Shown piece after piece: positions 34,114 to 41,289 of a stretch of 64,000 nt of DNA; positions within the stretch are counted from its first letter, which is position 1, and the number at the start of each line of letters is the position of its first letter. The notes beneath the pieces are model-generated. The model made no database searches, was not told where the DNA came from, and saw nothing but the letters and a program-made list of their open reading frames with translations. The stretch is taken from assembly GCA_016235665.1 (NCBI GenBank), contig JACRJI010000008.1, positions 310,001-374,000 of the forward strand. The letters are read 5' to 3'. This DNA is from a candidate division TA06 bacterium. Lineage in GTDB: Bacteria; Edwardsbacteria; AC1; EtOH8. The translations under genes and the position numbers were made by a program.

Positions 34114-34614
34114 CTATCTGCTCCCGCACAGAACATCGGTAAAGATTTTGACTATCAGCTTGACCGATCCGGCCACTTCCCGGGTTATGGGCTGGTCCAG
34201 CTTGATATGCCCGGCCTGGATCCCCAGGGCTATCACCTTGGCCGTTCCCATCTGCTCCAGATAACCAGCCAGGAACGAAAGCGGCAGGGTATGGGTGGAA
34301 TGCATCATGGTATGCATCTGCTTGGTGTCCAAAAAGGCCACCGCTCCCGGTTCCAGGTTCATGTCGGCCGCGTCCACCATCACCACCAGATCCGGCTGAA
34401 GCTTGCGAATGGCCCCGGTGAAATTCTCCGGAGTGGTGCTGGTTTCCATTATTTCAATTCTGCATTTTACATTCTGCATTTTGCATTTCTTGAGCTCCCG
34501 GGCCAGCAGCGCTCCGGCCGCATCGTCCCCCATCATCTCGTTGCCGATGCCCAGCACCGCTATGTTCCTGGCCCCGGCCAAATGTTCGGTGAGTTTTAAC
34601 TGCCATTCTTCCAT
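34114..34614 (-). CDS. Hydrogenase maturation protease (HycI-type)
   Basis: The 166-residue protease has the nickel-sensing aspartate in GIGNEMMGDDAAG, a second Asp in VMVDAADMN and the His in STHTLPLSFL, the layout of HycI/HybD. It cuts the C-terminal peptide from the [NiFe] large subunit once nickel is in place. The large subunit at 36117-37307 ends with SCTDR followed by M, the same cut context as HycE. It lies just downstream of the ferredoxin-like subunit gene. A stretch coding KCKMQNVKCRIEI comes from a simple repeat and is atypical for the family. Confidence 0.9.
   Translation of the reverse strand: MEEWQLKLTEHLAGARNIAVLGIGNEMMGDDAAGALLARELKKCKMQNVKCRIEIMETSTTPENFTGAIRKLQPDLVVMVDAADMNLEPGAVAFLDTKQMHTMMHSTHTLPLSFLAGYLEQMGTAKVIALGIQAGHIKLDQPITREVAGSVKLIVKIFTDVLCGSR
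34451..34490. repeat. Low-complexity repeat inside the maturation protease gene
   Basis: The plus strand reads TTTCAATTCTGCATTTTACA then TTCTGCATTTTGCATTTC, a near-tandem of the TGCATTTT type. Very similar AT-rich strings lie in the non-coding gap near 39730-39765 (ATTTTGCCTTTTGCATTTTC). Here it is read in frame as Lys, Cys, Met, Gln, Asn, Val and so on. Confidence 0.55.
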
Positions 34615-34752
34615 AATCAGAATCCTTTATCGTTTTCTGTTGCAGCGCCGGGATCCGGCCACCGTGCAAAATGGCCGGACAATCATTGTGCCCGGCCATC
34701 CGTTAAATGCATTTATTATCAGCCCCCAGCGCCCTGGCGCCGATCCCCGGCG

Positions 34753-35133
34753 TTACTTGTAGATTATCTTAAGCGCCCCCCGGTCAAAGGCCCCGTCCTC
34801 GAACTCGGAATTCAGGTGAATGGCCTTCTTGGGACAGATCTCCTCGCACTGGGCACAGTGGGAGCAGCGGTCCAGGTAAAAGGTCATGGAGAACTTCTTG
34901 GAAACCTTGCCCTGGTCGTCGGTGGTCTCCGATTCCTTGTGGATCTCCAAAGCTTCGGAAGGGCAATCCTTGACGCACATCTGGCAGCCAATGCAAAGCT
35001 TTGGGTCCATCACCGGATGGCCCCGGAAACCTTTGGGAACTGAGAGTTTTTGGAAGGGATAGGGAATGGTGGCCACTTTCTTAAAGAGGTGCTTCATCAC
35101 CTCGGGCAGCATGGCGCCTAATTTTAAACTCAT
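34753..35133 (-). CDS. 2[4Fe-4S] ferredoxin-type hydrogenase subunit (NuoI/EchF-like)
   Basis: The 126-residue protein has two [4Fe-4S] motifs: CIGCQMCVKDCP and CSHCAQCEEICP. An N-terminal amphipathic helix resembles NuoI. In group 4 hydrogenases it passes electrons from ferredoxin to the small subunit. The start overlaps the NuoH-like gene stop by 4 bases. No separate electron-input module (NuoEFG-like) is in the operon, so ferredoxin is the likely donor or acceptor. Confidence 0.9.
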   Translation of the reverse strand: MSLKLGAMLPEVMKHLFKKVATIPYPFQKLSVPKGFRGHPVMDPKLCIGCQMCVKDCPSEALEIHKESETTDDQGKVSKKFSMTFYLDRCSHCAQCEEICPKKAIHLNSEFEDGAFDRGALKIIYK

Positions 35134-36101
35134 GGCATATACCCTTTAATAAAGATGACGATGACTAATTGCAGCAGGGCCAGCGGGGCCAGATACTGCC
35201 AGCTGAAGGCCACCATCTGGTCTATCCTGATCCTGGCGGTGACCGCCCTCATGGCCGAAAGGATGAAAACGACGACCAATGTCTTGATGATGAACCAGAT
35301 GAAACCCGGGATCAACCCGCCCGGGAAACCGCCCAGAAACAGAGCGGACAGGAAACCGGCCCCCACTACCATCTGGACATCGGCCAACAGGCGGAACATG
35401 GCCAGCTTGCGGCCGGAATATTCGGTAAAGGCCCCGCCCACCACCTCGGTCTCGGCGTGGGGGATGTCGAACGGCACCCGTTCCAGCTTGGCCTGCAGGG
35501 CTATCACCCCGACCCCGAAGCCGATCAGGTTGAACAGCATGTACAGGGGATGGGCCTGAAAGTAGGCCGCAATGTCGGCCAGCCGCCAGCTGCCGGCCAT
35601 GACGGCCGGCGACAGGATAGCCAGGAACATCGGGACCTCGTAGGCGAAAAGCAGGGTCAGCACCCGAACCCCGCCCAGAGCTGCGTACATACTGGTGGAG
35701 GTCCACCCCGCCAGAAAATAGGCAAAGGTGGGCAGCGCCAGCAGATAAGCCATAACAATGATGTCGCCCTGGAACGAGGTGGCCGATTCCAGCCCGTTGG
35801 TAAAATGCCATACCGGAAGCAGAAGGCCCGAGGTCAGCACCGCAGCCAGGGCAAAGACCGGCACTGCGTTGTACAGCCCCTTGTCGGCCGACTCGGGCAC
35901 GATGTCTTCCTTGGCCATCAGCTTGACAAAATCGGCGATGGGCTGCAGCAGGCCGTGGCTGCCGGTGTGCATCGGCCCCATCCGGTTCTGGAACTTGGCG
36001 TACAGCTTCCGGTCCACCCATTCCACGAAGGTGGAATAGACGAACAGGAACAGCAGGCCGGGATAGACCAGGATATACAGGAATACTTTTAAGATGTCCA
36101 T
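35130..36101 (-). CDS. NuoH-like membrane subunit of group 4 hydrogenase
   Basis: The 323-residue protein has about eight membrane helices. It contains EWVDRKLYAKFQNRMGPMHT and VPFDIPHAETEVVGGAFTEY, the hallmarks of NuoH/EchB/HycD. It docks the hydrogenase module to the ion-pumping arm. It lies between the large subunit and the ferredoxin-type subunit with short or overlapping junctions. No odd features were seen. Confidence 0.93.
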   Translation of the reverse strand: MDILKVFLYILVYPGLLFLFVYSTFVEWVDRKLYAKFQNRMGPMHTGSHGLLQPIADFVKLMAKEDIVPESADKGLYNAVPVFALAAVLTSGLLLPVWHFTNGLESATSFQGDIIVMAYLLALPTFAYFLAGWTSTSMYAALGGVRVLTLLFAYEVPMFLAILSPAVMAGSWRLADIAAYFQAHPLYMLFNLIGFGVGVIALQAKLERVPFDIPHAETEVVGGAFTEYSGRKLAMFRLLADVQMVVGAGFLSALFLGGFPGGLIPGFIWFIIKTLVVVFILSAMRAVTARIRIDQMVAFSWQYLAPLALLQLVIVIFIKGYMP

Positions 36102-36116
36102 TTGCTACCTCAATGT

Positions 36117-37307
36117 TTACAACTTGATCCCGCGTTTGCGGTAAAATTCAATTCCGTGCTGCCGCAGCGTCTCCCAGTCCATCACCTTTTCCGAGCCGCG
36201 CTTGACGTCGGTGATGATCGCCATCCGGTCGGTGCAGGACAGGCAGGGGTCGATGGCCGCCATCACGATCGGAATGTCGGCCACATAACCGCCCCTCAGC
36301 ATGTACAGGGTGGAAGGCCAGTTGGCCAGGGTTGGGGCCCGCACCTTGACCCGGTCCGGCTTGTCGGTGCCGTTGGAACGGACATAGTGGACATCCTCAC
36401 CCCGCTGGGCCTCCACCCGGCTGACCACTTCGCCCTCGGGCACCTTGCGGGGAGCCTTGACCCGGATCTCGCCGGCCGGCAGGTTCTTTAAGATGTATTC
36501 GCAGATGTTATAGGTCTCCATCAGTTCCTTGGCCCGCACCACCACCCGGGCCAGCACGTCGCCGCCGTTGTCGGTGACGATGTTGAAGGGAATGAATTCC
36601 CCGAAGCCGGCATAGGGATCGTCCTGGCGGACGTCGCTCTTCCAGCCGGAGGCCCGGGCGGTCGGGCCCACCGCGTTCAGCTCCACCGCCTTCTCCAGCG
36701 GCAGCCTGCCCACTCCGGAGATCCTGGCCACCAGGGTCGGTTCCGAAGCGCCCAGGTTCAGGTAATATGGGGTCCGGGCCTTAAGGGCGGCGATGCCTTC
36801 CAGCAGGTTCTTGATCTGCATTTCGTCCAGATCGCGGCGCACCCCGCCGAAGGTCTGCATTCCGTAGTTGACCCGGTTGCCGGAGATCATCTCCAGCATG
36901 TCCTGGACCACCTCGCGGTCGCGCCAGGTGTACATGAAGAAGGTGTCGAAGCCCACTTCGTGCCCGGCCACCCCCAGCCATAACAGGTGGGAGTGCACCC
37001 TCTCCAGCTCGCCCATAAGACAGCGGATGAACAGGCCGCGCTTGGGCGGCTCCAGACCCATCAGTTTTTCCACCCCCTGGGCAAAGCAGGTCATATGGGC
37101 GTTGGAGCAGATCCCGCAGACCCTCTCCAGCAGATACAAATTCTGGATGTAGGTCCGGCTCTCGGCGCCCTTTTCGATCCCCCGGTGGTTGTAGCCCAAG
37201 CGGAGATCGGCATCCACCACGGTCTCGCCGTCCACCAAAAAGCGGAAAGAGGTTGGTTCCTTTAAGGCCGGATGTTGCGGCCCCACCGGCAAAATAAATG
37301 TACCCAT
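36117..37307 (-). CDS. Group 4 [NiFe] hydrogenase large subunit
   Basis: The 396-residue protein is NuoD-like but keeps both metal-binding CxxC pairs: ERVCGICSNAH near residue 60-70 and DPCLSCTDR near the end. This distinguishes a catalytic hydrogenase from complex I NuoD. About 35 residues follow CTDR, starting MAII, a removable tail matched by the HycI-type protease gene at 34114-34614. It makes or oxidises H2 in the cytoplasm. Its ATG overlaps the stop of the NuoC-like gene (TAATG). Confidence 0.94.
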   Translation of the reverse strand: MGTFILPVGPQHPALKEPTSFRFLVDGETVVDADLRLGYNHRGIEKGAESRTYIQNLYLLERVCGICSNAHMTCFAQGVEKLMGLEPPKRGLFIRCLMGELERVHSHLLWLGVAGHEVGFDTFFMYTWRDREVVQDMLEMISGNRVNYGMQTFGGVRRDLDEMQIKNLLEGIAALKARTPYYLNLGASEPTLVARISGVGRLPLEKAVELNAVGPTARASGWKSDVRQDDPYAGFGEFIPFNIVTDNGGDVLARVVVRAKELMETYNICEYILKNLPAGEIRVKAPRKVPEGEVVSRVEAQRGEDVHYVRSNGTDKPDRVKVRAPTLANWPSTLYMLRGGYVADIPIVMAAIDPCLSCTDRMAIITDVKRGSEKVMDWETLRQHGIEFYRKRGIKL

Positions 37308-37768
37308 TATTCTATCACTCCTTTCTCCCGGTTATACTGCCAATCCTTGCGCAGCGGGAATACGTTGGCCGGCCAGTCCTCGGGCAGCACCAGGGGACGC
37401 AGGTCGGGGTGCCCCTCTATGCCGATGCCCAGCAGGTCGTGAACCTCCCTCTCGTAAAACACAGCCCCGGGATAGACCGGGATCACAGTGGGAAGCATGG
37501 GATTATTGCGGTCGGTCTGGGCCCTGATGGTCAGAACCATCCCGGCCTGGGCCACGTGATACAGGGCCTCCAGCTTGTCCCCGGTATCCCGCGGGGTGAT
37601 GGTGGAAATGTGGTAGAACCCGGCCTTTTCCTTGGCCACCCGGCAAGCTTCCACCAGGTTCTCCTTGTCCACCCAAAGGAACATCCTCCTGGGAGCCGGA
37701 GCGGTGAGCTCCTTGATCTTGGAACCCAGGCTGTCCTCTAATATTTTTTTGATCTCTTCAGCGGTCAT
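37307..37768 (-). CDS. NuoC-like hydrogenase subunit (EchD-like)
   Basis: The 153-residue protein has the NuoC fold and signature: YHISTITPRDTGDKLEALYH in the middle, YPGAVFYEREVHDLLGIGIE, then PEDWPANVFPLRKDW at the end. It binds the large subunit peripherally and has no cofactor. The downstream large-subunit ATG overlaps its stop. Length is normal for a stand-alone NuoC domain. Confidence 0.92.
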   Translation of the reverse strand: MTAEEIKKILEDSLGSKIKELTAPAPRRMFLWVDKENLVEACRVAKEKAGFYHISTITPRDTGDKLEALYHVAQAGMVLTIRAQTDRNNPMLPTVIPVYPGAVFYEREVHDLLGIGIEGHPDLRPLVLPEDWPANVFPLRKDWQYNREKGVIE

Positions 37769-37827
37769 TTTCTCTCCTGTATTCTGTATACGGTATACTG
37801 TATCCAGTATCCGGTAATTGTTTCCTA

Positions 37828-38259
37828 TCAGCCTTTTTTTAGGGCGCCCAAAAGCTTGGCCACTCCGTCTATCACCGCATCGGGACGCACCGCGCAGCCG
37901 GGGATGTAGGCGTTGACCGGGATCACCTTGTCGACCCCCTCCAGCACGCTGTAACAGTCCCGGAACACGTTGCCGGAACAGGCGCAGGCCCCCACCGCCA
38001 CCACGAACTTGGGCTCGGGCATCTGTTCGTAGATCCGCTTCAAGCGGTCGGCCTGCTGGCGGGTCACCGCCCCGGTGCAGACCAGCACATCGGCATGGCG
38101 GGGAGTGGACTTCAGGATCACCCCGAAGCGCTCCAGGTCAAAGCGCGGCATCAGGGCCGCCAAAGTTTCGATGTCGCAGCCGTTGCAGGCCCCGCTGTTG
38201 AAATGCAGTATCCAGGGCGACGAGACCCGGGACCACTTGACCAGTTTTTCTAAAGCCAT
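37828..38259 (-). CDS. Group 4 [NiFe] hydrogenase small subunit (NuoB-like)
   Basis: The 143-residue protein has the proximal-cluster cysteines in SGACNGCDIE, GACACSGNVF and YIPGCAVRPDAV, as in NuoB, EchC and HycG. It carries the single [4Fe-4S] cluster (N2 equivalent) facing the NiFe site. It lies directly upstream of the NuoC-like gene. No signal peptide is present, as expected for the cytoplasm-facing group 4 enzymes. Confidence 0.94.
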   Translation of the reverse strand: MALEKLVKWSRVSSPWILHFNSGACNGCDIETLAALMPRFDLERFGVILKSTPRHADVLVCTGAVTRQQADRLKRIYEQMPEPKFVVAVGACACSGNVFRDCYSVLEGVDKVIPVNAYIPGCAVRPDAVIDGVAKLLGALKKG

Positions 38260-38293
38260 AAATATATCCTTAATATAATATTTCTTTTTATCA

Positions 38294-38404
38294 CCGCCAA
38301 GGCACTAAGACACCAAACTAACCAAAATAGGAAATAGAAAATTGGAAATTGTTTTGTGTCTTCTGTGCACATTCTATAGGCTCAGTGCACGTTTTTTGTG
38401 GCAA
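38294..38404 (-). repeat. Dispersed 110-base repeat, copy A
   Basis: The reverse strand reads TGCCACAAAAAACGTGCACT, then GAGCC, and ends near TTGGTGTCTTAGTGCCTTGG. It matches the plus-strand sequence at 48391-48499 over nearly its whole length with scattered differences. It fills the gap between the NuoA-like and NuoB-like genes. No transposase or clear ORF is present. Confidence 0.8.
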
Positions 38405-38409
38405 AAAAT

Positions 38410-38769
38410 TCACTTGAGGAGAAGGGCCACCACCGAAAGGGTGATCATCAGCAGATAGACGATCCCCAGCATGGCGTAGGCCAGGCTGCCCCCGGGAATG
38501 GTGGCGATCACCAGGGCCGCCACGTGCATCATGGTAAAGAACAGCGCGGCGTAGAAGAACAGTTTGTATCCTACTTGTATCTTCTTGGCCTCGAACACCT
38601 CGCCGCAGGCATACTGGGAAAGCTTGGCGCCCTGGCTCTTGAGCTTGGGGGCCATCACGTCGCCCATCCGGTAGATGAAGTAAGAAATGGCCAGGAAGGC
38701 GAAGAAACCCACAAAGGGGGTTAGGATCATGTTCCAGGGATTCAGCAGGGTTATATTCATATTGTTCAC
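38410..38769 (-). CDS. NuoA-like small membrane subunit
   Basis: The 119-residue protein has three membrane helices and YACGEVFEAKKIQVGYKLFF, comparable to the YECG...F segment of NuoA. The acidic FDxE pattern of the following helix is replaced by THMHVAA-like residues (seen as FFTMMHVAALVIA). NuoA-type subunits are not found in Ech or Hyf but occur in some Mbh/Fpo-like hydrogenases. It lies between the NuoK-like and NuoB-like genes. The call rests on length, topology and position, and a second ATG three codons in is possible. Confidence 0.7.
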   Translation of the reverse strand: MNNMNITLLNPWNMILTPFVGFFAFLAISYFIYRMGDVMAPKLKSQGAKLSQYACGEVFEAKKIQVGYKLFFYAALFFTMMHVAALVIATIPGGSLAYAMLGIVYLLMITLSVVALLLK

Positions 38770-38808
38770 CAGATTGAAGTATTGGTTTGTTTGATTAGGG
38801 TGATTATC

Positions 38809-39108
38809 TTATCCCTTTAGTTTGGCCAGATTGCGGATGTCCAGACTGCCGGTGTTCTTGAAGACATTTATCACCAGGGCCAGGGCCACCGCCACGATGG
38901 AGACCTCGATAACTATGAAGGTAATGACCACGCTCTGGGAGACGAAACTTTCGCCCCGGGCCCATCCGGCCACGATGAATGACAGCACCGCCGACTTGGC
39001 CATGATCTCCAGCCCGATCAAGAGCTTGATCAGGTTACGGCTGGTCAGCAGGCAGTACAGCCCTATGAAGAACAGCAGGCCCACGAAGATAAAATAGGTG
39101 ACTACCAT
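38809..39108 (-). CDS. NuoK/MnhC-like small membrane subunit
   Basis: The start is placed at 39108 (MVVTYFIFVGLLFFIGLYCL). The longer reading to 39258 adds residues from the neighbouring gene in another frame. The 99-residue protein has three helices and LLIGLEIMAKSAVLSFIVAG with the conserved glutamate of NuoK/MrpC. VVITFIVIEVSIVAVALAL holds a second one. It forms part of the ion path. It overlaps the stop of the upstream 178-residue subunit by 7 bases. Confidence 0.88.
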   Translation of the reverse strand: MVVTYFIFVGLLFFIGLYCLLTSRNLIKLLIGLEIMAKSAVLSFIVAGWARGESFVSQSVVITFIVIEVSIVAVALALVINVFKNTGSLDIRNLAKLKG

Positions 39109-39638
39109 AATTTCTCCTTTCCGCCGTCCTTGGCGATGATGGCATCTTCCTTTTGCTTGACGGTCAGGGGCTTTTCCCTGAGCAGGGCCAGCACCCCGAA
39201 CACCCCGCCGAAGATCACCGCGATCTGGCCCAGGATGTCCAGCGAGCGCACGCCCCACAGTGTGGCCCCGAAACTGGCCTCGGGATTGCCGAAGCCCTGG
39301 GGAGTATTGGCGAAGAGGGAGTGCATCACTTTGATGTCTATCAGGCCGAACACCACCAGCACCAGGGGAAAGACATAAGCCGGCCAGCGGGCTTCCTTGG
39401 CCTGCTCCTCTTCCTTGGTCATGGCTATCACCGATACGAACAGCACCGTGATCAGCCCGGCCACCACTGATAGTTCGAACACCGCGGCGAACGGCGAGTT
39501 CAAGCGGTACAACAGCACCGCCAGCAGGGCGCTCATGAAAGCCAGGGAGATGGCCGCCTTAAGCAGGTCCTTAAGAAACACCGCCATCATGGCGAACCCG
39601 GCCAGCATCAGCAGTAATATGAGGTTTAGGAGATCCAT
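39102..39638 (-). CDS. NuoJ/MbhD-like subunit with an MbhE-like C-terminal part
   Basis: The 178-residue membrane protein begins like MbhD or NuoJ (DLLKAAISLAFMSALLAVLL and FELSVVAGLITVLFVSVIAM). After a short loop and another helix it ends like MbhE or the MrpA C-terminus (LWGVRSLDILGQIAVIFGGV). It thus looks like a fusion of two small Mrp/Mbh subunits that are separate in archaeal Mbh. It lies between the MrpD-like and NuoK-like genes. Confidence 0.72.
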   Translation of the reverse strand: MDLLNLILLLMLAGFAMMAVFLKDLLKAAISLAFMSALLAVLLYRLNSPFAAVFELSVVAGLITVLFVSVIAMTKEEEQAKEARWPAYVFPLVLVVFGLIDIKVMHSLFANTPQGFGNPEASFGATLWGVRSLDILGQIAVIFGGVFGVLALLREKPLTVKQKEDAIIAKDGGKEKLW

Positions 39639-39768
39639 CTTTGTATCCTTAAAGTTTATAATAACTAAGTAGTAAAGTAGTAACGTAGAAAAGTATTAGA
39701 GTAATCTGGAATTAGCACTTTAGAAATATGCAATTTACAATTTAAATTTTGCCTTTTGCATTTTCAGA
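39639..39768. repeat. Short spacer with low-complexity strings
   Basis: The 130-base gap is AT-rich. It has near-tandem AAGTAGTAAAGTAGTAACGT (about 39665-39684) followed by AATTTACAATTTAAATTTTG-like strings. No ORF or promoter is seen. Similar simple repeats lie in other gaps of the window. Confidence 0.45.
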
Positions 39769-41250
39769 TTATTGTCCCAGGTTGATGAAGCTGTTCACCC
39801 CGATGGCGTTGGATAGCGAAGTGACACCCGGCTGGATCAGATTGGCGGTGATCCAGGGGTAGAACAGCCCGCCCAGCAGACACAGGGCCGCCAGGCAGAT
39901 GGTGGCCAAAGCCATGTAGAACGGCACTTCCTTGACCTTCTCCAGGCCAACCGCCAGCTTGCCGAAAAAGGCCTGGCGCTGCATCTGCAAAAAGTACCAC
40001 AGGGTGATGATGCTGGTGGCCACCGCGATGGCCGCCACTCCGATATACTTGGCTTCCACCAGGGCCACGATGATGATCAGCTTGCTCCAGAATCCGTTGA
40101 AGGGCGGCACTCCGGCGATGGAGAAGGTGCCGATGGTGTTGGTGAACCCGGTGATGGGCAGTTTGTTGTTGACCCCTCCCAGCTTGGTCAGGTCCCTGGT
40201 GCCGGTGGCGTATTCGGTGGCCCCGGCGTTAAGGAACAGCAGGCTCTTGAAAGTGGCGTGATTGAACAGGTGGAACAGGGCGCCCATGATCCCCAGGGGC
40301 GAACCGATGGCCAGCCCCACCACTATGTAGCCGATCTGAGAAATTGAGGAATAGGCCAGCATCCTCTTGTAATCGTGCTGTCCCAAGGCCACCACCGCGC
40401 CGATGACCATGGAGAGCACGCCCAGCACCATCAGGGCCGAGGAGACCTGGGCCGGCAGGCCGAAGATGTTGTAAATGACCCTGACCAGGGCGTAGATGCC
40501 GGAGACCTTGATCAGCACCCCGGACAGCATGGCCGAGATCGGGGCCGGGGCCGAGGGATGGGCGTCCGGCAGCCAGGCATGGAACGGCACCATGGCCGAT
40601 TTCAGGCCGAAGCCCATCAGGAACAGGGCCAGGCACAGGCCGATCAGCTGGGCGTTCATACCGTTCTTGACCGCGTAGGCCAGGTCGGTGATGCCGAAGG
40701 TGCCGGTCATCAAATAGACGAAGGACATTGCTAAAAGAATGCCGGTGGTGGCGACAACCGAGAGCATCAGGTATTTGAAGGCCGCCTCCACCTCATCGTG
40801 TTTCTGGCCGAAGGCCACCAGGGCGTAACTGGCCACCGCCGCCACTTCCAGAAAAACGTACATGTTGAACAGGTCGGTGGTCAGCACCAGGCCGTTCATC
40901 CCGGCCACCATCAGCATGAACAGGGCGTAGTATGAGCCTTTGGCCCCGTAGTGCTCCATGTAGTTGACCGAGTAGATGCAGGCGAACAGCGAGATCAGGC
41001 TGATGATGATCAGCAGCAGCAGCGAGAACCCGTCCATGGCCAGGCTGAGCTTAAGGGGCAGGCCCAGCGAGCCGGTGTCCCAGAAATAGCGGTGCCCGGC
41101 GGCCACCATCCGGATGTGATACAGCCCCAGCCCCAGGGTAAAGGCCATGGTCACCGTGCCCAGCACATCGGGCAGGCCTTTCCAGATCCGGGCCAGCAGC
41201 GGCATCAGGGCGGCCACCGCCAGGGGAACGATGATGAATAAAAGCAGCAT
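39769..41250 (-). CDS. MrpD/NuoN-like antiporter-type subunit (third copy)
   Basis: The 493-residue protein has about 14 membrane helices and the antiporter signature: TTDLFNMYVFLEVAAVASYA with the conserved glutamate, MVPFHAWLPDAHPSAPAPIS with the lysine and histidine region, and MLAYSSISQIGYIVVG. It belongs to the MrpD/NuoN group of cation/proton antiporter modules. It lies downstream of the AT-rich cassette at 41290-43562 and upstream of the small membrane subunits. Confidence 0.92.
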   Translation of the reverse strand: MLLLFIIVPLAVAALMPLLARIWKGLPDVLGTVTMAFTLGLGLYHIRMVAAGHRYFWDTGSLGLPLKLSLAMDGFSLLLLIIISLISLFACIYSVNYMEHYGAKGSYYALFMLMVAGMNGLVLTTDLFNMYVFLEVAAVASYALVAFGQKHDEVEAAFKYLMLSVVATTGILLAMSFVYLMTGTFGITDLAYAVKNGMNAQLIGLCLALFLMGFGLKSAMVPFHAWLPDAHPSAPAPISAMLSGVLIKVSGIYALVRVIYNIFGLPAQVSSALMVLGVLSMVIGAVVALGQHDYKRMLAYSSISQIGYIVVGLAIGSPLGIMGALFHLFNHATFKSLLFLNAGATEYATGTRDLTKLGGVNNKLPITGFTNTIGTFSIAGVPPFNGFWSKLIIIVALVEAKYIGVAAIAVATSIITLWYFLQMQRQAFFGKLAVGLEKVKEVPFYMALATICLAALCLLGGLFYPWITANLIQPGVTSLSNAIGVNSFINLGQ

Positions 41251-41289
41251 TTTTATGATTGCTCCAAAGTATTATTACCGATTATGCGA

